A stretch of DNA of 48,703 nt from Planctomycetaceae bacterium (GTDB taxonomy: Bacteria > Planctomycetota > Planctomycetia > Planctomycetales > Planctomycetaceae): contig JAGQQE010000006.1 of NCBI GenBank assembly GCA_020426345.1, positions 1 through 48,703 on the forward strand. The letters run 5' to 3'. Below the pieces are notes generated by a model that saw only the letters and a list, made by a program, of their open reading frames with translations, did not search any database and was not told the DNA's origin. This document shows, one piece after another, positions 34,611 through 43,505 of the stretch. The position numbers and the translations under genes were made by a program. Numbering within the stretch: the first letter of the stretch is position 1; every line of letters starts with the position of its first letter.

Positions 34611-36191
34611 GTGTTTCTGGTCCGCACAATTCGTCGCCGGCTCGTTTCTGGCTTCCTTGTCGCTCTGCTTTTGATGCTGTTTCTCGCAGGAGCGGGCATT
34701 CTGGGTGTCGTTTGGCATCAGGATTCCGTTGATGATCTGAACTTTCTCCTTTATCGAAGTCCAAATCGCGATCACCTCAGTATCGCAATCCATCGAGTCA
34801 GCAGTCAGTTGTTCCAGCAACTGGATCTTTCACAGCCGCAGGCCGTGGCTATTCTGCAGTCGAACTATGCGATGCGCGTTGATGCAGCATTCGCGGAACT
34901 CGCAGAATTTCGGGGGCGAATCGAGAAACTCCCTCATTCGCCGGAACTGTACCAGCAACGCAATCATGTGCTGAGTCGGCTTGATGGGACGGCTGGTGAA
35001 CTGGCAAGGCTTGCCGCGCTGGGGCCGCGAATCCCTGTCGTCAAGACCGCGGAAGACAGGGCGTCCCTGGAGAACCTGCGCTCGTATGCTCAGGTCATCG
35101 TTGGCAAAGCGCAAAATCTTCTGGACCACCTGCCCGCGTACGAGCAACGGCACTGGTTGAAGCAATCGCTTGAGAAGGAAAAACGCCGATCGGATCGACT
35201 TCTGCAAGTTATCCTGCTTGTTGCCGGGACTTCAATCGGCGTTTACTCCCTCACAATTTTCCTTGGATTTCGCTGGGTGTCTGCTCCCTTAAGAGCCATT
35301 GCCAAGGATGCCATTCGGATCGCGAATGGGGACAACTCATTCCGGGTTCGGCACCCATTCCGATGGCACGATGAATTCGCCGACCTTGTCGATGGAGTCA
35401 ATTGCATGGCTGATCGCTTCCAGCAGTCTAAGGAAGACCTGCAGGCCATGGTCAAAGAGAGGAGCGAACAACTTGTGCGTTCTGAAAGGCTGGCAGCGGT
35501 TGGTTTCCTGGCCGCTGGAGTCGCCCACGAGATCAATAACCCACTGTCCATCATCTCCATGGCATCCGAATCCATCCAGATGCGGATGTACGACTACCCA
35601 GATTGCTCTCCTCAGGATGTGGAAGAAATGCGTGAGCGTCTGGCAATGATTCGATCAGAGTCTCGCCGATGTGGCGAAATTACCCGCCGGATGCTGGATT
35701 TTTCCCGTCCCGAAAAATACGAAATGAGTGTTGGTGACCTGACTCGAGTTATTCATGAAGTCATCGAGATGCTCAGTCATCTGGGGACTTACAGCGATCG
35801 CACGATCGAATTCCGGCAGGATACTCCCGTGACCATTCAAATGAATTCGACCCGGGTTAAGCAGATCATGTTGAATCTGCTTGCCAACGCGCTCCAGGCG
35901 ACGGGGGCTGGTGGGCACGTACGTGTTTGCGTTCAGGAGCAGGTCGATTTTGTCAACATTGTGATTCAGGACGATGGAATTGGGATGGACGAAACGACGC
36001 TGGAACACATCTTTGATCCGTTCTACACGACTAAAGACACAGGGCAGGGGACTGGTTTAGGTCTCTTCATCACCCATCGCCTGGTCGAAGATCACCATGG
36101 GACGATTGTCCCGACCAGCGATGGTCGAGGGCAGGGCAGTACGTTCAGGATTCGACTGCCGCGTCGACAGCCTGTTGCAAATGCTGCATGA
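34611..36191 (+). CDS. membrane sensor histidine kinase
   Basis: Predicted 526-aa histidine kinase. The GTG at 34611 is chosen because AGGGAGG lies 5 bases upstream and it starts just before the first membrane helix (about 9-32). A sensor region of about 165 residues, largely helical and of no family I recognise, lies outside; the second helix is about 197-222. A HAMP region (WVSAPLRAIAKDAIRIANGD) follows, then HisKA with the phospho-accepting His306 in VAHEINNPLS, and HATPase with N box NLLANALQAT, G1 DDGIGMD and G2 GTGLGLFITHRLVEDHHG. No response regulator is adjacent; the nearest receiver protein is at 43506. The kinase core resembles the NtrB/PAS-type group that often controls sigma54-dependent regulators, but that partner is not visible. 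Confidence 0.94.
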   Translation: MFLVRTIRRRLVSGFLVALLLMLFLAGAGILGVVWHQDSVDDLNFLLYRSPNRDHLSIAIHRVSSQLFQQLDLSQPQAVAILQSNYAMRVDAAFAELAEFRGRIEKLPHSPELYQQRNHVLSRLDGTAGELARLAALGPRIPVVKTAEDRASLENLRSYAQVIVGKAQNLLDHLPAYEQRHWLKQSLEKEKRRSDRLLQVILLVAGTSIGVYSLTIFLGFRWVSAPLRAIAKDAIRIANGDNSFRVRHPFRWHDEFADLVDGVNCMADRFQQSKEDLQAMVKERSEQLVRSERLAAVGFLAAGVAHEINNPLSIISMASESIQMRMYDYPDCSPQDVEEMRERLAMIRSESRRCGEITRRMLDFSRPEKYEMSVGDLTRVIHEVIEMLSHLGTYSDRTIEFRQDTPVTIQMNSTRVKQIMLNLLANALQATGAGGHVRVCVQEQVDFVNIVIQDDGIGMDETTLEHIFDPFYTTKDTGQGTGLGLFITHRLVEDHHGTIVPTSDGRGQGSTFRIRLPRRQPVANAA

Positions 36192-36360
36192 ATGGGATCG
36201 ACCACATTTGAGGGTTCTGCGGTTTTTTCTGCTCAACTCCTCATCCTGACATCAGGGGGGGGAAGGGGTGCAAAGATACTGGTATCCGCTGCCGACTCTG
36301 ACTTATACTCATCGTGTTCCGGGTGTCTGGGCGAATCTTGAATTGCAGAGAGAGGTACAA

Positions 36361-36549
36361 ATGGCATCGAAAGCCCGAAATATTGTTTTTGGCTCCATAG
36401 GAGTCGCGGGTTTCATGGTGATTGCATCCATCCTCGACATGGTGGTGGGGATGCCATTTGGCAGCCAGATGGTGCTTGATATCATGTTCATTCTTGCTGG
36501 CGCACTCACGATCTATATGGGTATCAGCTGCCTGAAGGAAATCAGGTAG
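36361..36549 (+). CDS. 62-aa two-helix membrane protein
   Basis: Predicted 62-aa protein. AGAGAGG lies about 5 bases before the ATG at 36361. Two hydrophobic helices (about 9-27 and 36-55) are linked by GMPFGSQM; the ends are basic (MASKARN at the start, CLKEIR at the end), suggesting an in-in hairpin in the cytoplasmic membrane. A TATACT element at 36304-36309 may be its -10. It is followed by a clear terminator, which supports a real transcription unit. I do not recognise the family; it may be a subunit or regulator of a larger membrane complex. Confidence 0.7.
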   Translation: MASKARNIVFGSIGVAGFMVIASILDMVVGMPFGSQMVLDIMFILAGALTIYMGISCLKEIR

Positions 36550-36594
36550 CGACGCAGGTATCATAAAGATTCGCCTACTGAATTGACTCACTTG

Positions 36595-36637
36595 CCGCAG
36601 GGATCTCCATTCACACGTGGGATCACTGCGGTTTTTT
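36595..36637 (+). terminator. intrinsic terminator after the 62-aa membrane protein
   Basis: CCGCAG-G-GATC (36595-36604 region) pairs with GATC-A-CTGCGG (36621-36631) with one mismatch and is followed directly by TTTTTT (36632-36637). Confidence 0.75.
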
Positions 36638-37212
36638 GTTGCGCGGTGGGGCGTCAAATTCAGTATCCCGTATTTTGCAAGCGGAAACTCGAGCGAGAAT
36701 TGGGAACTCAAAGGGTGCGTCAATACAGAGATCACAGACGGTTCGCGCGGAAAACCTTGCCAAACCCCATGCAGAGTGCCATTTTCGGGCATCCACGTTC
36801 AGGAAACGCGCCCTTTCTTCCGTGTTAGATTTCGCATCTTTCCTGATTGGTACAGGTGGACCAAAAATCGACGTAAGTAATTGGCGTACAAACAGCTTCG
36901 GGAATTCAAGACGCCTGAATTGCTTCGACGATAGACCTCTCCAGTCCCTCGGACTGCGACCGGCATACAGACCAAAGTAAGGCTGTACGTCGACAAGATC
37001 ACACAGGTTAAAGACAAAGAATCGACTTTGATGCCTGTTGGAACGTTCGCAGGTTCTGAATTACAGCGACCCCTAAACAAGGTCAGTCTAATGCGCCGCA
37101 GGTCGAGGGTTTCGGCAATCTATGTTGCCGATGTTGTGAAAAACGTTAGGCGAACGTTTCGGGCAATCAGGGAGTCGAAGGAACGATTTCCTAGGGAAGG
37201 AGACACTTCAAG
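36638..37212 (+). other. 575-base leader region before the cysteine-rich protein
   Basis: No gene is supported. It contains a perfect CAGTCC-CTC-GGACTG hairpin (36942-36956), AATTCA/TGAATT about 40 bases earlier, and several AACGTT words near 37045 and 37140-37160. The last 20 bases give a strong ribosome-binding site (AAGGAGA) for the next gene. A long, structured 5' leader would explain the spacing, but that is inference. Confidence 0.4.
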
Positions 37213-38223
37213 ATGAAATGGATCAGGATGTTCAGTGCGGCGATTGCACTGTCCGGGATGATGGCTTCGGCACAAGCCGGGCTTTTCGGATCGGGTGGAT
37301 GTAAGAGCTGTGGCTGTGCTGAAGACTGTCAGCCAGCCTGTTGTAAACCTACGATTGCGCGACCGTGTCACCGAAACGTGTACACGTATCAGCGTAAGTG
37401 TTCTGACATCAAGCCACCTTGCTGCGATAGCTGCTGTGCACCAGCCAGCTGCTGTGCTCCAGCAACAGCTTGTGGCGACGCATGCGGTAACGCCTGCGGA
37501 GCTGGTTGCGATCCAACATGCTGTGCACCAGCAGTTTGTGGTGATGCATGCGGCAACGCCTGCGGAGCTGGTTGTGACCCATCATGCTGTGCACCAGCTG
37601 GCTGTGGCAACGCCTGCAACAGCTGCGGCGAAGGATGCTGCTCTCACGAAGACAGCTGTGAGATCGCCAAGTTGATCTACACATCGATGACCGCTTGCTA
37701 CGCTAAGGATCGTCGCTCAGCAATCCACAAGCTGGGTAACCGATACAACTGCTGCTGCAACCCGGAAATCATGAACGCTTTCGTCTACGCGTTGAATGAC
37801 TCTGACGAACGAGTTCGAACGGAAGCTGCTGACGAGATTGGTGACCAGATTCGCAAGAACAAGTGCTGCTGCAGCCCATGTGTTGTTGCTGCTCTGACCT
37901 GCTCTCTGGCTGACTGCGATCGTTCAGTACGTCGTCAGGCCGAAGAAGCTTTGGAAGCCTGTGGCTACGAGATCGTTGATGGCTGCTGCAACAGCTGTGG
38001 TGACACCTGCTGCCATGACGGTGGTTGCACCGCTGGCGGATGCACTGCCACACCAGTCTCAGCTCCTGTGATGGTTCAGCCACAGCCAACTCCAGCTGGT
38101 GACGTAGTTCCAGCTCCGGCTCCTCCAGAAGACCCTCAGGCATTCTTCCCATCTCGTCTGCACAACAAGTCGCAGGCGAAGACGAAGAGCAGCCTGGCCG
38201 GACTTTTCGGAATGGCTCGCTAG
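37213..38223 (+). CDS. exported cysteine-rich protein with HEAT-like repeats
   Basis: Predicted 336-aa protein. Residues 1-22 form a signal peptide (ending ASAQA). Residues 30-150 contain 32 Cys by my count, in CC, CXXC and GXC patterns, with a 22-residue unit (CGDACGNACGAGCDPTCCAPAV) repeated almost exactly. About 150-255 looks like alpha-helical HEAT-type repeats (RRSAIHKLGNRYN, NPEIMNAFVYALNDSDERVRTEA, DRSVRRQAEEALEA), still studded with CCC. A second Cys cluster (about 258-280) and a Pro-rich tail follow. AAGGAGA lies about 12 bases before the ATG and a strong terminator follows, so it is probably a highly expressed single-gene unit. Planctomycete cell walls contain Cys-rich proteins; a disulfide-linked envelope structural role or metal binding fits, but neither is proven. 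Confidence 0.9.
   Translation: MKWIRMFSAAIALSGMMASAQAGLFGSGGCKSCGCAEDCQPACCKPTIARPCHRNVYTYQRKCSDIKPPCCDSCCAPASCCAPATACGDACGNACGAGCDPTCCAPAVCGDACGNACGAGCDPSCCAPAGCGNACNSCGEGCCSHEDSCEIAKLIYTSMTACYAKDRRSAIHKLGNRYNCCCNPEIMNAFVYALNDSDERVRTEAADEIGDQIRKNKCCCSPCVVAALTCSLADCDRSVRRQAEEALEACGYEIVDGCCNSCGDTCCHDGGCTAGGCTATPVSAPVMVQPQPTPAGDVVPAPAPPEDPQAFFPSRLHNKSQAKTKSSLAGLFGMAR
37471..37602 (+). repeat. 66-bp tandem repeat inside the cysteine-rich gene
   Basis: Two nearly identical 66-bp copies (37471-37536 and 37537-37602) encode 22 residues each and a third begins at 37603 (TGTGGCAACGCC) before diverging. The period is a multiple of three, so gain or loss of copies would keep the reading frame. Confidence 0.9.
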
Positions 38224-38291
38224 AAACGACTTGAGGCGACCTGCACCGACAACGGTGTAAAGACTGCCTCGCTGTAACTCAGAACAACGTG

Positions 38292-38329
38292 ACGGCTTCC
38301 GGAAGCAATTTCGGAAGCCGTTTTTTTTT
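38292..38329 (+). terminator. intrinsic terminator after the cysteine-rich gene
   Basis: CGGCTTCCG (38293-38301) pairs with CGGAAGCCG (38312-38320) and is followed by nine T. It is the strongest-looking intrinsic terminator in the window. Confidence 0.92.
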
Positions 38330-38439
38330 GTATTCACGTTGAGAATGCGATTTTGGTTACGCGGTCGAAATATCAGTGCCGTAACGTAACTGGAAGCCTA
38401 TTCAATAAGGGTGTTTTCAAACAGGTCGTTGGGGTCGTT

Positions 38440-40668
38440 ATGTCAGGAGAGGCCGGCAAAACCTTGGTGCAACGATCGTTGTTGTTGCTCTTTTGTGCTT
38501 TTGCAGTCATTTATTGCAGCCTCTTTTTCTCTCAGGTGCTTCCCAACAATCCAGGTATCCGCAGAGCTGATATTTGGGGTGTGCTGCTTGACCAGGTGTT
38601 GCTGACAGACAATTCCGGTACCGCAGCAGAAACTGTCCAGAATGACGCTTCCTCCCTGACTTCTCAGAATGCGTCATTTGCATCACGATTGCTTCAGCGG
38701 CAAAAAGTAATTGGTTCTTCGCTCCTCCTGCTCTTTTTTGCCTGGGGCTGCGGGCGAGCCATCGAGCGAGCTTTGCTGCAGGGCAGATCCGGCCTCTTGT
38801 GGTCCGAGAGGCTGGTCATTCAGTTTGGAACTGGCTTGTCTCTTTTGTCGCTTGCGACACTCTTTGCCGGATTAGCGGGGAAACTCAGTCCGGCAATGAT
38901 ACTGCTGCCCGCAGGACTGATTGCAATTGTTGCGGCGGTATACGGCCGAAAGTCTGCCGGGAATCAACGACAGGCAGACGATGGTCTGCCGCCGGTTGTT
39001 CCACTTTCGTTCTGGCTTCGCGTGGTGTTGACGAGTGGTGCTGTCATCTACGGTTCATATCTCCTGACAGGAGCGATGTCACCGCCGACCGACTTCGATG
39101 TTCGCGAATACCATCTGCAGGGTCCAAAGGAATGGTTCCTTGACGGGCGCATTCATTATCTGCGGCACAATGTCTACACCAGCTTTCCATTCCATACGGA
39201 AATGTTAAGCCTCGCAGGAATGGTGATCTCCGGCGATTGGTGGACTGGTGCAATTTCCGGGAAGCTGATCCTTGGTACTTTCTCTCTGCTGACCTCGTTA
39301 TGCGTCTACAGTATCGCACGCCGCCATGCGGGTCTTGTGCCGGCCATTCTCTCTACGCTGATCCATCTGACAACTCCCTGGACAATGCGAATTGCACTGA
39401 TCGCTTATGCAGAAGGTGCATTGACCTTCTATCTGGCCCTGACTGTGATGCTTTGCCTGATCAAAGAGGATGGCATCGATGCAGTCGGGGCGAGGTATCG
39501 ATGGCTATTCCTGATCGGCCTGATGGCTGGCAGCGCGATGGCATGCAAGTACACGGGGCTTGTAAACGTGATACTTCCGTGCGTGCTGCTGCTATGCTGG
39601 CGAGTCGTCAGAATCGCTGTCGAGGGACCGCCGGACGTTCAGCGTCTTCGATTGAGCAGGATTGTTCGTCAACTGATGGTACTCGGGACTGGAATTCTGG
39701 TTACCGTTGGGCCCTGGCTGGCGAGAAATTTCGCAGATACTGCCAATCCAGTGTTCCCGCTCGCCTACAGTGTGTTTGGTGGTCCGGAATGGTCAACGGA
39801 TGTTGATGTTCGCTGGAAAGCAGCCCATGGCCCATCAGAACGCGACGTGTGGCAGATCCCACGGCATGCAATGGATGCTGCTGTGCGAAATGACTGGACC
39901 AGTCCTTTGCTTTTTGCGTTCCTGCTGCCTTCGCTCGTCATGTGCCGGCATTCGAAAACGTTGACGACAATCTGGCTCCTGGTTCTCTGGCAGTTTGGGA
40001 TTTGGTGGGGGTTCACTCATCGGATTGACAGGTTCTGGATTCCAGTCATACCACTGTTGTCGGTCACTGCGGGCTGGGCCTGGCACGCGTCTGAAACTCG
40101 AATCTGGCGACGTTCGTGCATCACAATTATTGCCGTATGTACTGTATTCAATCTCCGGCTTTGTACGTTGCCGCTGGTTGGTTTTCATGCGGGCCTGATG
40201 GACTTCGAGGCAGCCCGACAGATCCCGATTCGATCGGACTTCAGGTTTCTCAACGAACGATTGCCGAAGGACTCGCACGTGCTGATGGTTGGTGAGGCTC
40301 AGGTTTTCGATGCGAACTTCCAGGTGACATACAATACAGTTTTTGACGACAACATTTTCGAAGAATGGACCAGATCTGATGCCCCGTCGTTTGGTGAACA
40401 CGGCGTAACTCACGTGATGGTGAACTGGTTTGAGGTACTCCGTTATCGGGTTCCCGGGTCATATGGCTACTGCGAGTACGTACAACCATCGAGATTCGAG
40501 AAGCTCGTGGAAGACGGCTGGTTATCAGAACCGATGGTGCTGATGTCGCGTCCGGTTGATTCCTTTTCAACACAGGAGCTGGAATTGATGCGCAGCTGGG
40601 CTGGCTACGATTCCATAAACATCTCAGGGCAAATCAATGGCATCATGTTGTACGAAGTCATTCGATGA
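38440..40668 (+). CDS. integral-membrane glycosyltransferase-like protein (ArnT/PMT/RgtA-type GT-C fold)
   Basis: Predicted 742-aa polytopic membrane protein. The ATG at 38440 is chosen because GGGG lies 5 bases upstream and the first helix (VQRSLLLLFCAFAVIYCSLFF) follows; the frame is open to 38353. I see about 10-12 hydrophobic helices across residues 10-580 and a soluble C-terminal part of about 150 residues. In the first long external loop, PPTDFDVREYHLQGPKEWF has the acidic and aromatic pattern expected of the catalytic Asp loop in GT-C lipid-phosphosugar transferases. It would transfer a sugar from a polyprenyl-phosphate donor to an envelope acceptor. Substrate unknown. It is convergent with the kinase at 40678, 9 bases apart. 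Confidence 0.75.
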   Translation: MSGEAGKTLVQRSLLLLFCAFAVIYCSLFFSQVLPNNPGIRRADIWGVLLDQVLLTDNSGTAAETVQNDASSLTSQNASFASRLLQRQKVIGSSLLLLFFAWGCGRAIERALLQGRSGLLWSERLVIQFGTGLSLLSLATLFAGLAGKLSPAMILLPAGLIAIVAAVYGRKSAGNQRQADDGLPPVVPLSFWLRVVLTSGAVIYGSYLLTGAMSPPTDFDVREYHLQGPKEWFLDGRIHYLRHNVYTSFPFHTEMLSLAGMVISGDWWTGAISGKLILGTFSLLTSLCVYSIARRHAGLVPAILSTLIHLTTPWTMRIALIAYAEGALTFYLALTVMLCLIKEDGIDAVGARYRWLFLIGLMAGSAMACKYTGLVNVILPCVLLLCWRVVRIAVEGPPDVQRLRLSRIVRQLMVLGTGILVTVGPWLARNFADTANPVFPLAYSVFGGPEWSTDVDVRWKAAHGPSERDVWQIPRHAMDAAVRNDWTSPLLFAFLLPSLVMCRHSKTLTTIWLLVLWQFGIWWGFTHRIDRFWIPVIPLLSVTAGWAWHASETRIWRRSCITIIAVCTVFNLRLCTLPLVGFHAGLMDFEAARQIPIRSDFRFLNERLPKDSHVLMVGEAQVFDANFQVTYNTVFDDNIFEEWTRSDAPSFGEHGVTHVMVNWFEVLRYRVPGSYGYCEYVQPSRFEKLVEDGWLSEPMVLMSRPVDSFSTQELELMRSWAGYDSINISGQINGIMLYEVIR

Positions 40669-40677
40669 TGCAGGACC

Positions 40678-42411
40678 TTAGTAGTACCACACTGTGTAAA
40701 CTGCCACTCCGACTGCACCGAGCAGAGTGATCACGGCGCACCAGAGGCCGATTCTGCCTGCCGCAGACTGTTCTTGCCGCGGAGAGGAACTTTGGTAGCG
40801 GCGGTGATAGAGGCCGCTGGATTTGATTCTGGAAATTCGCCGGGATGCGATTATTCCTTTTGAGATTTCTGCGGTGATGGATTTCTCTGGTTGCTGTATC
40901 GCCTCCGAACCCGGACGGGTAGCCAGTTGGGTTGTTTCGCGGCACTGATGCTCCGGGAAGACATCCCGAAGCAGGTCCTCGATCATGTCTTTATTGAGAT
41001 CCAGGTCGGGTTGCATTGGCTCAGGCGAATCTGTTTGCAGATCCACGACTTTTGTCGCTGTTCGTGCGCCGTCCGGATGGAGTGGTGTCGTGTTTGAATG
41101 AAGGGAGCGTACGGGATCCGTCGGCTGATCAAAGGACCGTCCGGCAGGCGAAGCTGGCTCGGTCGGTCTGGCACCTTTCTCGTTGTCTCCTCTGTGCTTC
41201 GCCTGGTTGCCAGAGCCCCGGTGCCGGATCTCACTCGGTTCGGCAGAGTGACATTGATTGTTTTTCCACAAATTCAATGGTTGGGGCCGCCGATCAAATT
41301 CTGCAGCATTTGCAGCAGCCAGCAGCCACGATTGCAGCCGATCGGCAACTGCCAGAGCCGACTGGATTCGATACTGACTGCTTTTTTCCATCATATCCTG
41401 AAGGAGTTCTGTCAACTGTTTTGGAACATCATTCCGGAAGTCAGAGACGGGCTTCGGTGTCTTTAACTGATGAGCCAGAATTCGCTGGGCGAGCGAGCCT
41501 TCATGAAATGGAGGGCGTCCCGTCAACAGAAAATAGAATGTGCAGCCAAGGCCATAGATGTCGGACCGAGCATCAGCAAGGTGGCTGTCCAGTGCCTGCT
41601 CCGGCGACAAGTAGTCAGCCGTGCCAAGTACTCTCTCGTTATAGTCTCGAGTCAGACTTTCCTCGCTGTCGTAGTCGTTTGCGAGCCCAAGGTCCAGCAG
41701 GCGAATCGTACCATCATCGTGCAGAAACAGATTTCCCGGCTTTATGTCTCGATGCACCAGACCTGTGTCATGAGCATGTTGAAGTCCACGTGCGGCTTGT
41801 TCGATATAGCTTGCGGCAAGGCGGCAGGGCAGGGGACCGTCGGCATTGACAATGTCGTAAAGGTCTCTGCCAGGCAGCAGTTCCATCGCCATGAAGTAGA
41901 CGTCGTTCCTGCCGTCATTCTCTTCGTGCAACTGATAAACGCGAACGATATTCGGATGCTGAAGACGTACGGCAAGCTGAGCTTCTCGTTTGAATCGAGG
42001 CAGGTAGGAGGCCCGATGTGTTTTTGATAGAGGGAGCACTTTCAGTGCGTACCGTAATCCGGAGATTCGGTGCCGGGCGGCATAAATTGTGCTCATTCCA
42101 CCCCGAGCGATCTTCTCCTCGAGGATATAGTCTCCCAGAAGAAAACCACGATGTTTACCCTGAAGCAGCTTGTCATTTTGCCAGGCGGTTACCCAGCCCT
42201 GGGTTCGCAGCCAGTGGCTAAGCTGCTCTGCAGAGGTCGTATTACAATCCCTGACGGCCGGGATCCCTGATGGAGACTGTTCGCTGACATCAGCCGAATA
42301 GGGCATCGAGCTGCTCAGCCAGGCGATCATTCTGGCGGTCTGTAATTCATCAAGCAGTTTGCTGCGAGATAATGTTTCGAGAAACGCCGGTAATGTGATT
42401 GTGCCGGACAT
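40678..42411 (-). CDS. membrane-anchored Ser/Thr protein kinase, planctomycete type
   Basis: Predicted 577-aa kinase. Residues 1-92 form the N-terminal segment typical of planctomycete kinases (LSHWLRTQGWVTAWQNDKLL, then GFLLGDYILEEKI). The kinase domain spans about 95-360: glycine loop IARGGMSTIYAA, Lys124 in YALKVL, Glu143 in FKREAQLAVRL, HRDIKPGN (220-227), DLG (240-242, a common variant of DFG), GTADYLSPEQ and DARSDIYGLGC. A linker of about 190 polar residues leads to one membrane helix close to the C-terminus (LWCAVITLLGAVGVAVYTVWYY), so the kinase faces the cytoplasm with almost nothing outside. There is no clear ribosome-binding site. The PP2C at 33049 is a possible antagonist. Confidence 0.94.
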   Translation of the reverse strand: MSGTITLPAFLETLSRSKLLDELQTARMIAWLSSSMPYSADVSEQSPSGIPAVRDCNTTSAEQLSHWLRTQGWVTAWQNDKLLQGKHRGFLLGDYILEEKIARGGMSTIYAARHRISGLRYALKVLPLSKTHRASYLPRFKREAQLAVRLQHPNIVRVYQLHEENDGRNDVYFMAMELLPGRDLYDIVNADGPLPCRLAASYIEQAARGLQHAHDTGLVHRDIKPGNLFLHDDGTIRLLDLGLANDYDSEESLTRDYNERVLGTADYLSPEQALDSHLADARSDIYGLGCTFYFLLTGRPPFHEGSLAQRILAHQLKTPKPVSDFRNDVPKQLTELLQDMMEKSSQYRIQSALAVADRLQSWLLAAANAAEFDRRPQPLNLWKNNQCHSAEPSEIRHRGSGNQAKHRGDNEKGARPTEPASPAGRSFDQPTDPVRSLHSNTTPLHPDGARTATKVVDLQTDSPEPMQPDLDLNKDMIEDLLRDVFPEHQCRETTQLATRPGSEAIQQPEKSITAEISKGIIASRRISRIKSSGLYHRRYQSSSPRQEQSAAGRIGLWCAVITLLGAVGVAVYTVWYY

Positions 42412-42732
42412 CAGACTCTGAGATTGAGATAAGAGATGGGAGAGGACCAGGTTCGCGAAGCCGTCCCTTCATGTTCTCATGACTATGCCTGCTTTTCAAG
42501 CAGTGACGTCCGTGGCTCCATTTTAACGGCTTGTTGAATGAAGATGTTGTGCCGCTGCCGGCCGTTTGCTTTCGGATGGCTCATGCCTGCCGCGAAGGTA
42601 TGCAAAGCAATCGGGAGGATTGAAATCTTGAGGCTCGGATGCTGGCGGTAATTTCGAAATTTGTCGTTCGGTTGATATGATTCGGGTTCAGATACTCACT
42701 CACGCCGATGTACCGTTGAACGATGTGGTTTT
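42412..42732. other. 321-base divergent intergenic region
   Basis: Separates the kinase (minus strand) from the glutaredoxin-like gene (plus strand). I see no gene. A perfect hairpin CTGCTT-TTC-AAGCAG lies at 42489-42503 and a near-symmetrical AATTTCGAAATTT at about 42651-42663. The region must hold promoters for both genes but I cannot place them with confidence. Confidence 0.4.
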
Positions 42733-43284
42733 ATGACCGATGAACCAGGAACGCAGGAAGATTCGTTATCAGATGCAGAAGCCGCTGCGTTTGCGCAACG
42801 CATGAACGGCTGGCTGGGAACCATTCTGATGGTCCTGGGCTCGATCCTCGCCGTGCTGATTTTCTGTGATCGTGCTGAGATGCACTTGTTCGATATGCCG
42901 GTTTTTTGGCATCAAATGCGGCCCTTTCATCTGTTGGTGTGCCTGATGATTTTTGGGGGAGCGGCGGCGATGCTGAAGACGCCTCGTCCAGAGGCAGTTG
43001 CGGCACGGCGGATGACGATTCATTCGCCTTTCAGCCGGGTGCGTTTCTACACGCGTCAGGGATGCCACTTATGCGACGAAACACTGAGCATTCTGCGTGA
43101 AGAGGCCAGCCTGCCTGAAATTGAAATCATCGATATCGACAGCAACGATCAATTGCAGCGACAATTCGGCGAGTCTGTGCCCGTGATCGAAATTGATGGC
43201 AGGATTAGATTCAGGGGTGGAGTTCAGCCGCTGGCGCTCAGGCGGTTAATCGAAGGCACTTTGGCTCAGCAGTCACGCTCGTAG
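42733..43284 (+). CDS. membrane-anchored glutaredoxin-like protein
   Basis: Predicted 183-aa protein. A polar, acidic start (1-25) is followed by two membrane helices (about 28-46 and 66-83). The C-terminal half (about 100-180) is a thioredoxin fold of the glutaredoxin-like DUF836 type, VRFYTRQGCHLCDETLSIL with the active site CHLC at 111-114, a cis-Pro in SVPVIEIDGRIRFRGG, and the closing helix LRRLIEG. With both helices crossing, the redox domain would lie on the same side as the N-terminus, most likely the cytoplasm. Probable role: thiol-disulfide exchange at the membrane; partner unknown. Confidence 0.85.
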   Translation: MTDEPGTQEDSLSDAEAAAFAQRMNGWLGTILMVLGSILAVLIFCDRAEMHLFDMPVFWHQMRPFHLLVCLMIFGGAAAMLKTPRPEAVAARRMTIHSPFSRVRFYTRQGCHLCDETLSILREEASLPEIEIIDIDSNDQLQRQFGESVPVIEIDGRIRFRGGVQPLALRRLIEGTLAQQSRS

Positions 43285-43505
43285 GTGGGACGGCGGACAC
43301 GTACTCCGGGCTCCTGTGGGTCAGCGTATTTCCGAAATCAGACAAGTGTGAGCATTCATTTTCGAAGTTTCGGCATTGGGCTATACTTCGCGGACCCGTG
43401 GAATAAAGTCGCTTCGCTGGTGGCAATTCTGTCGAGCGGATCTGAGTCAATTGGTCGGGCGGTGCAGGGCAGGGTTCTGCTGAGCCGAAACAGGAACACT
43501 TTAAG

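Noticed and set aside
36241-36792. 183-residue minus-strand frame covering the 62-aa membrane protein and its terminator
   Set aside because: The plus-strand gene has a ribosome-binding site, membrane helices and terminator; the minus-strand frame has none.
37295-37675. Alternative plus-frame open frame across the Cys-rich repeats
   Set aside because: The repeat period is a multiple of three, so shifted frames stay open by chance; they lack a signal peptide.
38353-38439. Longer N-terminus for the glycosyltransferase-like protein
   Set aside because: The extra 29 residues overlap the leader just after the terminator, and the ATG at 38440 fits the first membrane helix better.
41016-41849. 277-residue open frame on the plus strand opposite the Ser/Thr kinase
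   Set aside because: Shadow of the kinase coding region; the kinase motifs on the other strand are clear.
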